Notes: a model not told the origin generated them from the sequence alone. Numbered from the stretch's first letter, positions 1 through 7,076 are shown. The stretch is 64,000 bases of DNA from Sporosarcina sp. FSL W7-1349 (GCF_038003045.1 NZ_JBBOOK010000001.1:2356001-2420000), one strand, 5' to 3'. A program made the numbers and translations.

Positions 1-89
1 CATCCAACCGGACTGATTGCAAGCACATCCACACCTATCATTTGCTCTGTCATCGGGATCCACGCCCGGAATCTGATTTCCCTGCTCAT
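1..89 (-). CDS. YopX-like phage protein (partial, cut by window edge)
   Basis: Only the first 29 or so codons are inside the window. The N-terminus reads MSREIRFRAW, which resembles the start of YopX-family phage proteins (usually M-R-E-I-K-F-R-A-W). The ATG overlaps the TGA of the gene before it in an ATGA arrangement, so the two are translationally coupled. YopX-type proteins are common in early regions of Bacillales prophages; their function is unknown. The assignment rests on ten residues and is tentative. Confidence 0.55.
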   Translation of the reverse strand, partial: MSREIRFRAWIPMTEQMIGVDVLAISPVG

Positions 90-253
90 TCCGCCACCGC
101 CATTCTGGTCGCCAGTAGTGTCCGTAATGAGTAATAACTCAAACTCTCCAACGGCTCCTGTTTCGGAGTTTCATAGATTCCCTGACGTTTTAGATCCTCA
201 ATGAAAATCTGCCGCTCTGTCTCCCGGGACGGTTGTACAATTGTGCCGATCAT
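86..253 (-). CDS. small hypothetical phage protein, 55 aa
   Basis: This short gene starts at an ATG overlapping the TGA of the upstream 50-aa gene and ends in an ATGA overlap with the YopX-like gene, so it is sandwiched in a tightly coupled operon. The product is charged (MIGTIVQPSRETERQIF at the start) with no cysteine pairs, signal peptide or membrane segment. I recognise no family. Its reality is supported by the gap-free overlaps on both sides rather than by homology. Confidence 0.6.
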   Translation of the reverse strand: MIGTIVQPSRETERQIFIEDLKRQGIYETPKQEPLESLSYYSLRTLLATRMAVAE

Positions 254-402
254 GCCGACTCCACCTTTCTCGCAGCGATACGAGCTTCCGCTTCCTGCAA
301 TTTGATTTCCAGTGCAACCATTTCAGCTTTTAAGATTTCCTTGTCTACCGGGCCAGTCGGCTGTATCACGTAAAACCCCGGGCCCTTTATCCATTCAGGC
401 AT
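250..402 (-). CDS. small hypothetical phage protein, 50 aa
   Basis: I chose the start MPEWIKGPGF because a GGAGGT ribosome binding site lies six bases before its ATG; an in-frame Met 20 codons upstream has no such site and lies deep in the preceding gene. The last two thirds (KEILKAEMVALEIKLQEAEARIAAR) form a probable amphipathic coiled-coil helix. It overlaps the end of the 196-aa gene by eight bases and the next gene by four. The function is unknown. Confidence 0.6.
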   Translation of the reverse strand: MPEWIKGPGFYVIQPTGPVDKEILKAEMVALEIKLQEAEARIAARKVESA

Positions 403-985
403 CAGCTGCACCTCCAAACTTGATGAAGGATTCTGCGGGAAAAAAGCCTTGTAGTTGCCCAAGCTCGTAACGAGCTTTTAAAATACTTGGTCCATCGATA
501 AGGTTCCCGTATTCGGAAATTCCGAAGTCACCATCCCGAAACTCTCCCGGCCCCCTGCCGATCTTCGCCCATGCTCTGCGCTCTTTCTCGTTTTTGATTT
601 CTTCAGGAGTGGGATTGAAAGAGCACTTAGCTGATTCCCAAACTCTTCGCCACACTCTATCTTCATCCAAATAATTAAGAGCAATTTCTTCAGCTTTTTC
701 TTTAAAAGTAACGGTGTCGATTTTCCCTATAACCCACTTTTTATTGGCAAGCTGAACTTTCTTCCAATCCCCAACCTTGTATTCTTCTTCGACTTCATAG
801 CTGTTTGGTTCGTATAAGACCTTTGCCAATTGATCTAACGATAATGCGTTCAAGCAAATGTTATTTCCGTCTCTCCATCCTTTAGCTTGTTGCACCAAGA
901 TAGACCCTTTCGAATACATGACGTCCTTCAGCATTTCTTTCAATCTAGTATCCTGCTCCCTCGTCAACTTCACTTTTTCAGTCAT
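395..985 (-). CDS. hypothetical phage protein, 196 aa
   Basis: A soluble, charged protein lying 11 bases downstream of the DnaC-like gene in the phage early operon. A GGGGGA ribosome binding site precedes the ATG. The middle (EYKVGDWKKVQLANKKWVIGKID) resembles a small beta-barrel that could bind nucleic acid or a partner, but I do not recognise a named family. No catalytic motif, signal peptide or membrane segment is visible. Position suggests a role in phage replication or its control; that is inference only. Confidence 0.7.
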   Translation of the reverse strand: MTEKVKLTREQDTRLKEMLKDVMYSKGSILVQQAKGWRDGNNICLNALSLDQLAKVLYEPNSYEVEEEYKVGDWKKVQLANKKWVIGKIDTVTFKEKAEEIALNYLDEDRVWRRVWESAKCSFNPTPEEIKNEKERRAWAKIGRGPGEFRDGDFGISEYGNLIDGPSILKARYELGQLQGFFPAESFIKFGGAADA

Positions 986-996
986 TTCAATTCCCC

Positions 997-1923
997 CTAA
1001 TTCCCGAACAATATTTTTTCAAAATCATTGTTCTCGTTATCCGCTTCCTGGTCCCGAATGGACTCTTCTGGCATGTAGATTTCCAACGACATTTTCTTTA
1101 TCCGCTTGCCCACTCGGCCCCCCGGATAAAAGTCTTCCAGGCTATCGATTGAAACGTTGGACGTGAATAAAGTCGGTTTATTATGCTCAAGCCTGTAATC
1201 TGTGATGTCGTAAAATATCCGCTCTTCAAATTCTGATGCACCCTTGATTGCCAGATCATCAACGACCAGAAGCCCAACTTTCCGATACGATTCAACGACT
1301 TCGCTTTCAGTGAGCTCCGAATCATTTTTAAATGTCTTTCTCACCTGAGATATGAGGTCCATCGACTTGATAAACGCAATATCAACACCATGTTGACCGA
1401 CAAGTGCGTTGGCAATGCTAACAGCCAACCTAGTCTTGCCAGACCCCTTCACATCGCTGTACAAGTAAAGCCCCTTGCCGTTCTCTTGCATGACTTCAAA
1501 GTTTGTAACGTAGTTGATTGCCGCTTTTCGAGCAACAATTGCCCTCTCCCTGCTATCAGTTTGCTGATATATATCTGTCCGGAAAGATCGGACTGTTGCC
1601 TCTTTGAAAATTGGAGGAATGCCAGACAAATCTAGCTTTTTATCGATTTCTCGTTGTTTGATTAGCCGATCGTAGCACTCGCATTCCTCTTTCCATTCAT
1701 CCACAACATTTTTTTCATGGCGTTTCGACCAGTCTTTAATCCAGATGAACCCGGTACCGTCACATCTACGAAAAGGACAATCGTCAGAAGGGGACGTCAA
1801 TATCTCGATCGGATTCGATTCCAGCGATTCTCTTACGGCGTTCATTCGCTGCATCAATTTTGGATTGGATTGCATCATTTCTTGGAGTACCTGGTTGATT
1901 GGCTCCAATTTCCACACCACCAT
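997..1923 (-). CDS. DnaC/DnaI-like helicase loader ATPase
   Basis: AAA+ ATPase of the DnaC/IstB group, which in phages loads the host replicative helicase onto the origin. A Walker A (SDVKGSGKT) lies near residue 155 and a Walker B (LLVVDDLA) near residue 220, followed by a sensor-I-like TSNV. The N-terminal part has a cysteine cluster (CPFRRC, then CECY), a probable zinc site like those of DnaI/DnaC loaders. The gene follows the replication initiator. The first ATG gives a 140-base overlap with that gene and has a weak ribosome site, so the true start may be an internal Met around 1845-1878. Confidence 0.88.
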   Translation of the reverse strand: MVVWKLEPINQVLQEMMQSNPKLMQRMNAVRESLESNPIEILTSPSDDCPFRRCDGTGFIWIKDWSKRHEKNVVDEWKEECECYDRLIKQREIDKKLDLSGIPPIFKEATVRSFRTDIYQQTDSRERAIVARKAAINYVTNFEVMQENGKGLYLYSDVKGSGKTRLAVSIANALVGQHGVDIAFIKSMDLISQVRKTFKNDSELTESEVVESYRKVGLLVVDDLAIKGASEFEERIFYDITDYRLEHNKPTLFTSNVSIDSLEDFYPGGRVGKRIKKMSLEIYMPEESIRDQEADNENNDFEKILFGN

Positions 1924-2845
1924 TCTTGTTCTTCAGGAGCATCAAGCCCCTACGCGCTTCCGGCTCTTTCGTTTGCCGCAAAATTCCTAGCGTATAGGTT
2001 TCCCGCTTGTCATCGTGCTTTTCGCAATGTGTCCAAAGTGCATAGTTAATTTGATTAGCACTGTACTTGCCCATCCTCTCAATCACACCAGCAAGCACCT
2101 TGGCGGATATCCTGCATGTGGAACGCGTCAATCGGATCGTGTCAAAATAATTAATCAGGATTTTTTTGGATGTACCATCCGGGAAAGCGTTGGTTCGCAA
2201 AGCGAAATCAACAAAGGTTTCGATATCCTCAGCCGAAGACAAGTTTATGTTTTTCACATTCGCCTGATCGACGTATTGTTTTAACGTTATATTGCTGTTA
2301 ATGCTGTTAAGTGATGTTATAAATGCTGTTATAGCATTGCGATTCTCTTTGTTATTGGATTGTTCTTGGTTTGTTACTGGATTGTGATTCTCTTTGTTAT
2401 CAGGCATTTCCGAACCCCTTTCATCCGTTGGTACGACTGGCTTTGTAGAATCGTCCTCTTTGTTATCCTCTTTGTTATTGGATTGTTTTCTCTTTGTTAC
2501 TGGATTGTTATCCTCTTTGTTAATTTTTTCGTAGTTTTTAAGGGTCTGAAAGCGAGAATAATCCACGATAGTTACCGTAATGCCGCGCTTTTGACTCCTT
2601 GTTGCTACCGTTATCAACCCTGCATCTTCGAGCCTGCCAAGAATCCCTCTGACGGTCCCATAACTCCAACCAGTTTCTTTTTCAATAGATGAAACGGAAG
2701 TGATTAATTGGCCGATTCTGCAATCGCTGGATTCAATGTAATTCGCCGCATCTATAAAATGTTGATAAAGCATTTTGTCTTTCAAATTGTCGAACTGTAA
2801 CCGGGGCTGGATGACGAACCCCGATGTCTGAATTGAACTTTCCAC
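1784..2845 (-). CDS. phage replication initiator (winged-helix N-terminus)
   Basis: The first 110 residues look like a winged-helix domain (IEKETGWSYGTVRGILGRLEDAGLITV), typical of DnaD/replisome-organiser proteins of Firmicutes phages. A low-complexity Asn/Lys/Glu linker (residues about 115-170) repeats NNPVT and QSNNKE, then a C-terminal helical region follows. It probably binds the phage origin and recruits the helicase loader encoded next to it. The start is a GTG with an AAAGGGG site. The DNA of the linker holds iteron-like repeats, as in the O gene of lambda, so the origin may be inside this gene. Confidence 0.8.
   Translation of the reverse strand: MESSIQTSGFVIQPRLQFDNLKDKMLYQHFIDAANYIESSDCRIGQLITSVSSIEKETGWSYGTVRGILGRLEDAGLITVATRSQKRGITVTIVDYSRFQTLKNYEKINKEDNNPVTKRKQSNNKEDNKEDDSTKPVVPTDERGSEMPDNKENHNPVTNQEQSNNKENRNAITAFITSLNSINSNITLKQYVDQANVKNINLSSAEDIETFVDFALRTNAFPDGTSKKILINYFDTIRLTRSTCRISAKVLAGVIERMGKYSANQINYALWTHCEKHDDKRETYTLGILRQTKEPEARRGLMLLKNKNGGVEIGANQPGTPRNDAIQSKIDAANERRKRIAGIESDRDIDVPF
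2345..2522. repeat. iteron-like direct repeats inside the replication gene
   Basis: The core TCTTTGTTA(T/C) recurs near 2346, 2391, 2457, 2469, 2491 and 2514, with a related TTTGTTAC copy near 2370. Several copies extend to CTCTTTGTTATTGGATTGTT or the TTAC variant. Copies lie in two clusters separated by about 50 bp. They encode the NNPVT and NNKE linker repeats of the initiator. Direct repeats within an initiator gene are the usual layout of a lambda-type replication origin. The function is inferred. Confidence 0.6.
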
Positions 2846-2860
2846 CCCGATTACCCCTTT

Positions 2861-3670
2861 CTAAGCTAGTAATTCGCCAATTTCCATCGTGTCTTTCAGT
2901 TGCTTCGTTCCCCGGCAGTAAGGGCACCTCTCGCATCGGGAGGGGGCCGTCTCCCCGGCTTTGAGTACAACAAACTGTTCCATCATGTGCTCCACGAAAT
3001 CTAACTCAAACTGGAACCGGCTATCATCAAAGTGCAGCACCGCTTTGTCCGGTGGATCCTCTTTCGTGACTGCGACAATATATGGAGAGTAGTAGAATCC
3101 CATGTTTTGATGGATGATTTCCCGATACACCGCCATCTGGAGCACGTAATCCCACGCTTCAACGAACGAAACATACTTCTGGTACTTGTCCGACCAGAAA
3201 CGCTGTGAAAGGCTCCTGGTAGTCTTTAAATCTGTGAATGTGTTTCGTTGATGATTGATTGAATCGATTTTCGCTTTCCATGAGACGCCGAACAGGTCGG
3301 CCGTGAGAATGATTTCCTTCTCGCCTTCCATGGCAAACATGGCGAATTTGTCATTTTTGATTGTTTCGATCATCGCGTCAGCTACTTCGAAATCCTTATA
3401 TTTTCCGTTTCCGCGTTTCATAAAGATGGCATCCGAGTTTTCTTCGAAAACTTGTCGGAAAGCTTCCGCGCTCTCAAACGCCGCATGCGTATAAGTACCA
3501 ACGAGCAAGGCGTTTCCGTATGATTCCTCATATTCGCCGTTAATCTTTGCTAAGGCCTTCGCCTGGCACTCCATGAAGTCTTTGAATTGAGAGACCGAGA
3601 AGTACTCTCTGTTCGCCTCATTAGAGTGGTAGTTCGTCTGCGTTAGTTGCAGAGGCTTCGTCAGCGTCAT
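2861..3670 (-). CDS. PD-(D/E)XK nuclease, RecE/Cas4-like, possible Fe-S protein
   Basis: The motif order KIDSINHQRNTFTDLKTT gives the D-x(n)-(D/E)xK active site of PD-(D/E)XK exonucleases, and a downstream Gln in helix (YVLQMAVY) fits the RecE/AddB/YqaJ group. A cysteine at about residue 34 (FMECQ) and a C-terminal CERCPYC cluster near residue 245 match the one-plus-three layout of Fe-S stapled nucleases such as Cas4 and AddB. Together with the next-upstream gene it probably makes 3' single strands for annealing recombination during phage replication. The 50-base overlap with that gene suggests coupling. Confidence 0.8.
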   Translation of the reverse strand: MTLTKPLQLTQTNYHSNEANREYFSVSQFKDFMECQAKALAKINGEYEESYGNALLVGTYTHAAFESAEAFRQVFEENSDAIFMKRGNGKYKDFEVADAMIETIKNDKFAMFAMEGEKEIILTADLFGVSWKAKIDSINHQRNTFTDLKTTRSLSQRFWSDKYQKYVSFVEAWDYVLQMAVYREIIHQNMGFYYSPYIVAVTKEDPPDKAVLHFDDSRFQFELDFVEHMMEQFVVLKAGETAPSRCERCPYCRGTKQLKDTMEIGELLA

Positions 3671-4544
3671 CTTCCTTCACCCCTTCTGCAACCTTTTCAG
3701 GATCATTCTCTTTCGCAGCATCCTTTGTTTCTTTTTGACTGTCATTATTGAAGGATTCAGCCAGACCGCTTGATTGTTTTTTCTTGGCATCTTTATCGAA
3801 CCAGTCATCCACTTTTGACATACCGTCTCTCAATGAGTTAAATATCTTGATGAGTTCCAGATAGTCATACTCCGTAAATGATTCAGCGTTGTATCCAAAT
3901 CTTTGTTCAATCATTTCCTGCGTCACACGATATTGATTCTTAAAGGCAGCCAAGGCATTCGCAATTCGCTCCTTTAAAGGCTTTTCGTTATTTCCAGTAA
4001 GGGTCTTGTTGCATTCGTTTAGAGCCAATTCCACAATGTCGCCAGGTATGATTCCGAGTATGCAAGCCCTCAAACGACGAGCTCCGTTGTTCGCAACAAG
4101 TTCATAGATATCTCGAGGATCATCAAGCTTCTTGATTTGCCCGCCTGCTTTACGAGTGTGAGGCACAGTGAACACTTTCTCTTGCCGGACATTTGTTTCC
4201 AAATCCCATGCGTAAGCCATCGCAACTGATTCCCCAGGTCGTTGTTCAAGCTCTTTAACACCGAAAGCAAGGTTCCCCCAGTTTTGGGCTAACACTTCTG
4301 CTAAACGAATTGACGGCCCTTCCACTCGTTGATTTCCTCTTGGATAAGAATAGACTGCTGTCTGCGCTAACGCCGGACGCTTGCACGCATCCAAAATTCT
4401 TTTTTCTGACTGGAAAACGTTTCTGGGAAACTGACGAGCCATGAAAATTTGTCCCTTCACTTCCTCCATTTCACGTGAAGCTGTAGCTTGTCCAAGGACG
4501 TTCCCCGGTTGGTTCTGCTGATATTGCATGGATAGTTCAGACAT
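3621..4544 (-). CDS. candidate phage single-strand annealing protein
   Basis: The start MSELSMQYQ is set by a GGGAGG site; an in-frame Met 20 codons earlier lacks one. Conserved-looking stretches include residues 35-70 (RNVFQSEKRILDACKR) and a central NNGARRLRACILG. The C-terminal 60 residues are an acidic, disordered tail (KENDPEKVAEGVKEDD), as in many single-strand binding or annealing proteins. It is not an obvious RecT, Erf or Redbeta. The call comes from its position directly before a RecE-like nuclease, the usual partner of annealing proteins, so the role is inferred. Confidence 0.6.
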   Translation of the reverse strand: MSELSMQYQQNQPGNVLGQATASREMEEVKGQIFMARQFPRNVFQSEKRILDACKRPALAQTAVYSYPRGNQRVEGPSIRLAEVLAQNWGNLAFGVKELEQRPGESVAMAYAWDLETNVRQEKVFTVPHTRKAGGQIKKLDDPRDIYELVANNGARRLRACILGIIPGDIVELALNECNKTLTGNNEKPLKERIANALAAFKNQYRVTQEMIEQRFGYNAESFTEYDYLELIKIFNSLRDGMSKVDDWFDKDAKKKQSSGLAESFNNDSQKETKDAAKENDPEKVAEGVKEDDADEASATNADELPL

Positions 4545-4562
4545 GTTTATTTCCTCCCATAT

Positions 4563-4624
4563 TTGTGATAGAATCGATTCAAAGATATTTTTCAGTGGGA
4601 CCACTTTGCCGAGTGGTCTTTTTT
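4563..4624 (+). ncRNA. tiny plus-strand unit: extended -10 plus intrinsic terminator
   Basis: An extended -10 (TG-A-TAGAAT, hexamer 4569-4574) is followed after exactly 24 bases by a perfect 7-bp hairpin (GACCACT/AGTGGTC, 4599-4618) and a T6 run. It lies in the gap between two minus-strand genes, pointing against them. The predicted RNA would be about 45 nt. A second unit with identical spacing is at 5219-5312. The -35 is poor, so activity is uncertain. Confidence 0.35.
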
Positions 4625-4829
4625 ATTCCGCAATTACCAGATTGGCATTACCTTCTTCTAACATTTGGTCCACCAAACATTCCTTACAGCAGTACGCATA
4701 TCCAGCTGCTTCAACGAACTCTTCCTTGTAATGAATTTCCTCCCTGCATCGTGTGCAACGGTCGTAGACGACCGGTTCCGGGTACGGATAACCTGTCAAC
4801 ATTGTCCTTTCAATCGCCGGATCCATCAT
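4623..4829 (-). CDS. small four-cysteine phage protein, 68 aa
   Basis: Cysteines in CTRC (about residue 25) and CCKEC (about residue 48) form a probable zinc ribbon. The N-terminus (MMDPAIERTMLTGYPYPEPV) carries a proline/tyrosine-rich stretch. Small zinc-ribbon proteins of this size sit next to recombination genes in skin-element-like prophages. Its ATG overlaps the stop of the 53-aa gene upstream, so it is coupled to it. Precise function unknown. Confidence 0.7.
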   Translation of the reverse strand: MMDPAIERTMLTGYPYPEPVVYDRCTRCREEIHYKEEFVEAAGYAYCCKECLVDQMLEEGNANLVIAE

Positions 4830-4987
4830 ATTTCTTCACCTCTTTCTACAGCGTTTTCGATATCAATCTCATGTAATTCTTGGGTACATCCGTCGCACCG
4901 CACCGGATAGCCCGGCTCAACGCCTGTATAGCACCCGCAACTTTCGCAATAAACGCCAGCCAAGATCAAATCAGCATATTCACCCAA
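4826..4987 (-). CDS. small zinc-ribbon-like phage protein, 53 aa, TTG start
   Basis: This gene starts at a TTG overlapping the stop of the 43-aa membrane protein gene and ends by overlapping the start of the 68-aa zinc-ribbon gene. The product contains CESCGC and CDGC, a pair of CxxC knuckles about 17 residues apart, and an acidic C-terminus (ELHEIDIENAVERGEEI). The overlaps on both sides and the intact cysteine pairs support a real gene. Its family is not recognised. Confidence 0.65.
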   Translation of the reverse strand: MGEYADLILAGVYCESCGCYTGVEPGYPVRCDGCTQELHEIDIENAVERGEEI

Positions 4988-5111
4988 TGACTGTCACCAC
5001 CCATACAATCGCCGTGAGGATGGCCGAGCCGGATATCATGCCATAAAACCAACCGGCGTCATGGCGCGAGATCTCTTCCTCCCCGAAAAAATACATATTC
5101 AGTTTTCGCAT
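4980..5111 (-). CDS. small single-span membrane protein, 43 aa
   Basis: I placed the start at MRKLNMYFFG because an AAGGGTG site precedes that ATG; a longer reading begins 17 codons upstream without a site. The C-terminal half (WFYGMISGSAILTAIVWVVTVIG) is one membrane helix. The stop overlaps the TTG start of the next gene. Such one-helix proteins are frequent in phage early regions; the role is unknown. Confidence 0.6.
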   Translation of the reverse strand: MRKLNMYFFGEEEISRHDAGWFYGMISGSAILTAIVWVVTVIG

Positions 5112-5218
5112 TTTGTCACCCTTTCTGATGGACGTGAATCCCATCAAGAAGCCCAGGCGCACCGACGAGTAACCAGCTCGCGGAAATTATTCAATGGCTA
5201 ACCAACCACCTGGACTTC

Positions 5219-5312
5219 TTGACAGGAGCCAAAGCTCCCGACTTGTGATATAATTGCGTTACACCTGAATTCTGTATGCCGATTGATGCCGGAAACATCA
5301 GTCGGTTTTTTT
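5219..5312 (+). ncRNA. second tiny plus-strand unit: extended -10 plus terminator
   Basis: A TTGACA (5219-5224) and a 5-bp inverted repeat GGAGC/GCTCC (5225-5238) precede an extended -10 (TG-A-TATAAT, hexamer 5249-5254). Exactly 24 bases later comes a 10-bp hairpin (5279-5305) followed by seven Ts. The TTGACA is 24 bp from the -10, too far for a normal -35. The unit would give a roughly 50-nt RNA against the operon and matches the 4563-4624 unit in layout. Confidence 0.4.
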
Positions 5313-5576
5313 GTGTTCAAATTTGATCGAACAGCAAGCCACGCCGTCTTCGTTCAATTTGTTGATTAATAGGGTCATGCCACTTCCCTTTTTCTTCGAT
5401 ACCTTTAGATCACGGATCCTTGAAAGGGTTTGGAAGAGGTTGTAGGCCCGCACCATCCCTTGATCAATCTCGTCCAACCAAAGGCACTTCTCGATTTGTT
5501 CAATTTGATGCAGCGACATGCGTTTCATGTCCAGGACATCCTCAATATCTGTCCGTTTGTAGTTTTCCAGTTTCAT
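5298..5576 (-). CDS. hypothetical phage protein, 92 aa
   Basis: The start MKLENYKRTDIEDVL follows an AGGAGG site six bases away, and its ATG overlaps the stop of the XRE gene upstream (ATGA). The protein is mostly helical and charged (residues 1-60), ending in a short beta-like part (LINKLNEDGVACCSIKFEHK). It has no recognisable catalytic or DNA-binding motif. A reading beginning 45 codons earlier runs through the XRE gene in another frame and is rejected. Function unknown. Confidence 0.65.
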   Translation of the reverse strand: MKLENYKRTDIEDVLDMKRMSLHQIEQIEKCLWLDEIDQGMVRAYNLFQTLSRIRDLKVSKKKGSGMTLLINKLNEDGVACCSIKFEHKKTD

Positions 5577-5857
5577 AGAAATCCTCCTAGTTTGATAAAT
5601 CCGATGATGCCCGTACCCATCGTTGCCAAGATATTTGCAAGGATCGTCACCCCTTCCACTCCGGCCATGTAAGCTACCAAAACATCTTGTGAATTGGTCA
5701 CAGTAGCCCATTTGTGGAACACCGATATCAGAGGTTCCTTTCGATCGTTCTCATACTTTGATACATCAGATTGATTGACGTTTAACTGAAACGCCATTTC
5801 CTCTTGGTTCCATCCGGCTCTCTCACGACAAGCCCTTAAAATTGCACCGTATCTCAT
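5573..5857 (-). CDS. XRE-family HTH protein with hydrophobic C-terminus
   Basis: Residues 5-50 form a standard XRE helix-turn-helix (RERAGWNQEEMAFQLNVNQSDVSKYEN). The last 35 residues (AYMAGVEGVTILANILATMGTGIIGFIKLG) are strongly hydrophobic and could be one or two membrane helices, unusual for a small phage regulator. A perfect 17-bp palindrome lies 13 bases upstream of the start and is a likely autoregulatory site. A GGGGGTGAG site precedes the ATG. It may tune the early operon; membrane attachment is inferred from hydrophobicity only. Confidence 0.78.
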   Translation of the reverse strand: MRYGAILRACRERAGWNQEEMAFQLNVNQSDVSKYENDRKEPLISVFHKWATVTNSQDVLVAYMAGVEGVTILANILATMGTGIIGFIKLGGFL

Positions 5858-5870
5858 TTCCTCACCCCCT

Positions 5871-5887
5871 TATTCCAAATTGGAATA
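5871..5887. promoter_or_regulatory. palindromic operator TATTCCAA-N-TTGGAATA
   Basis: A perfect 8+1+8 inverted repeat sits just upstream of the ribosome site of the XRE gene at 5573-5857. Palindromes of this size in such a place are usually bound by the adjacent XRE protein. Binding is inferred. Confidence 0.55.
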
Positions 5888-5972
5888 CTCTATCTGTTTA
5901 GGGTGTTGTACTCTATAGATGTAGCCTCCAAATTCTGCGCAACAACAACCTCTGACAAAAACCTTTCACCGT

Positions 5973-5990
5973 GCCGGGGACTGCCCCGGC
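5973..5990. other. GC-rich intergenic hairpin in phage operon
   Basis: GCCGGGG and CCCCGGC are separated by a 4-base loop. On the minus strand the hairpin follows the excisionase-like gene and lacks a T run, so it is not a standard terminator. It may affect mRNA stability or processing. Confidence 0.4.
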
Positions 5991-6009
5991 CCTCTTACAC
6001 TGCTCTGTA

Positions 6010-6255
6010 TCAAGGAACCAGAACTCTCAACTTCCCGTATTCTTTCGGTTTTTCATCTTCGGGTTTTGTCATCACGACCACCTCTGGCTGTGATCTTTCC
6101 AAAACCCACTCATCAACCAAATCTTCACGAAACGTCCATTTGCGACGACCCGGGAAACGAAGAACCGGCAGACCCTCCTCGTGCACGTACTTCCTCAACG
6201 TGTTAAGTGATACACCGATGTGATCGGCAGCCTCTTTCGAAGTCATCGTTCGCAT
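6010..6255 (-). CDS. excisionase-like HTH protein (MerR/Xis type)
   Basis: The N-terminus (MTSKEAADHIGVSLNTLRKYV) followed by a wing-like LPVLRFPGRRKW is the helix-turn-helix/winged fold of DNA-binding excisionase-family proteins, close to MerR heads. Length (81 aa) fits the family. It could be the recombination directionality factor for the tyrosine integrase in this element, or simply a regulator. It lies between the antirepressor and the XRE gene in the leftward operon, with an AAGGAG-type site before the ATG (MRTMTSKEA; the third-codon region also offers a Met). Confidence 0.75.
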   Translation of the reverse strand: MRTMTSKEAADHIGVSLNTLRKYVHEEGLPVLRFPGRRKWTFREDLVDEWVLERSQPEVVVMTKPEDEKPKEYGKLRVLVP

Positions 6256-6273
6256 TACCCTTTCTCCTTTCTA

Positions 6274-6290
6274 CCGGGATTGCGGCCCGG
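6274..6290. other. GC-rich intergenic hairpin in phage operon
   Basis: CCGGG and CCCGG flank a 7-base loop just after the antirepressor stop codon. It has no T run and resembles the hairpin at 5973-5990 in position relative to the preceding gene. Confidence 0.35.
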
Positions 6291-6299
6291 CACCCTTAT

Positions 6300-7013
6300 T
6301 CACTTAGCTAAACGTAAATGTTGCTGATTGTTCAGTTGCTTGATTTCCAATCTCAATGCGGTATCTGGCGTCCATTCTTGGATGAATTGCAAAGCCTCCT
6401 CGAATTTCACTTTTGGCAATTCGCCATACCGAGGAATTTCAAAGTAGGCTTTGAATTGTCTCCAGAATTGCGAGAACGCCTTCTTCCCAATTTCCTTATA
6501 GGCTTTTGCATCTTTGCCGCCGAGACATTCCATGATTTTTCCACGGGCATTCATGTTGATTCGCTGCTCCTGCGCCCCGTTGATCCGCATATGGTCTTTC
6601 AGGTACTTCACGTCGGACTCAACCGTTTCGATTCGTTCTTCATGTTGCAATGCGGTTTGCAATAAAAGTTTTGTATTGCTCGGCTGTTCCACTTGATAAG
6701 AGCCAGTCTTTCTTATAGAAGGAATCACTTCACTGGTAATCCACTTGCGGAATTTCTTTGCTTCGGGCTTTCGGCTTTCGAGAATAACGTCGTACAGCCC
6801 ATCCTCATTAACGAACGTTGCTTGTTGCGTTCGCCCGAGCGAATCTTCGATGGGGTGATTTGAAATCACGTCATCCTCCAACCGCCTTTTAACTCCTGCC
6901 ACCTGCTCGAGACCCAAGATAGAACAGACATCCCTTAACAAAAACATTGGATTCGATTCGTCACCGACAATTCGTAATTCTTGCCCTTCGAATATCTTTG
7001 TGAGTTGATTCAT
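6300..7013 (-). CDS. phage antirepressor (BRO-N plus ORF6C domain)
   Basis: Residues 1-105 form a BRO-N domain ([19 protein letters not shown], ...[24 protein letters not shown]). Residues about 130-230 match the ORF6C C-terminal domain of Firmicutes phage antirepressors ([41 protein letters not shown]). Such proteins relieve CI-like repression or act early in lytic growth. It is the first gene of the leftward operon, as antirepressors often are, and an imperfect palindrome lies about 45 bp upstream. The family call is firm; its target is unknown. Confidence 0.9.
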   Translation of the reverse strand: MNQLTKIFEGQELRIVGDESNPMFLLRDVCSILGLEQVAGVKRRLEDDVISNHPIEDSLGRTQQATFVNEDGLYDVILESRKPEAKKFRKWITSEVIPSIRKTGSYQVEQPSNTKLLLQTALQHEERIETVESDVKYLKDHMRINGAQEQRINMNARGKIMECLGGKDAKAYKEIGKKAFSQFWRQFKAYFEIPRYGELPKVKFEEALQFIQEWTPDTALRLEIKQLNNQQHLRLAK

Positions 7014-7055
7014 CTTCCTTCCTCCCTTTTCGTTTTGTTCGTCTTACAACCTAAT

Positions 7056-7076
7056 ATTCGTTCCGCGGGAGCGAAT
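7056..7076. promoter_or_regulatory. imperfect palindrome upstream of antirepressor
   Basis: ATTCGTTCC and GGAGCGAAT form a 9-bp inverted repeat with one mismatch around a 3-base centre, in the gap between the leftward operon and the rightward 63-aa gene. It is a candidate operator controlling early transcription. The binding protein is unknown. Confidence 0.45.

Noticed and set aside
2360..2692. Plus-strand frame rich in Phe/Val/Leu
   Set aside because: It is the complement of the Asn/Lys-rich linker and iterons of the replication initiator; the hydrophobic look comes from TTTGTTAT repeats.
5973..6290. GC-rich hairpins as transcription terminators
   Set aside because: Neither has a T run on the minus strand, and the operon continues past both.
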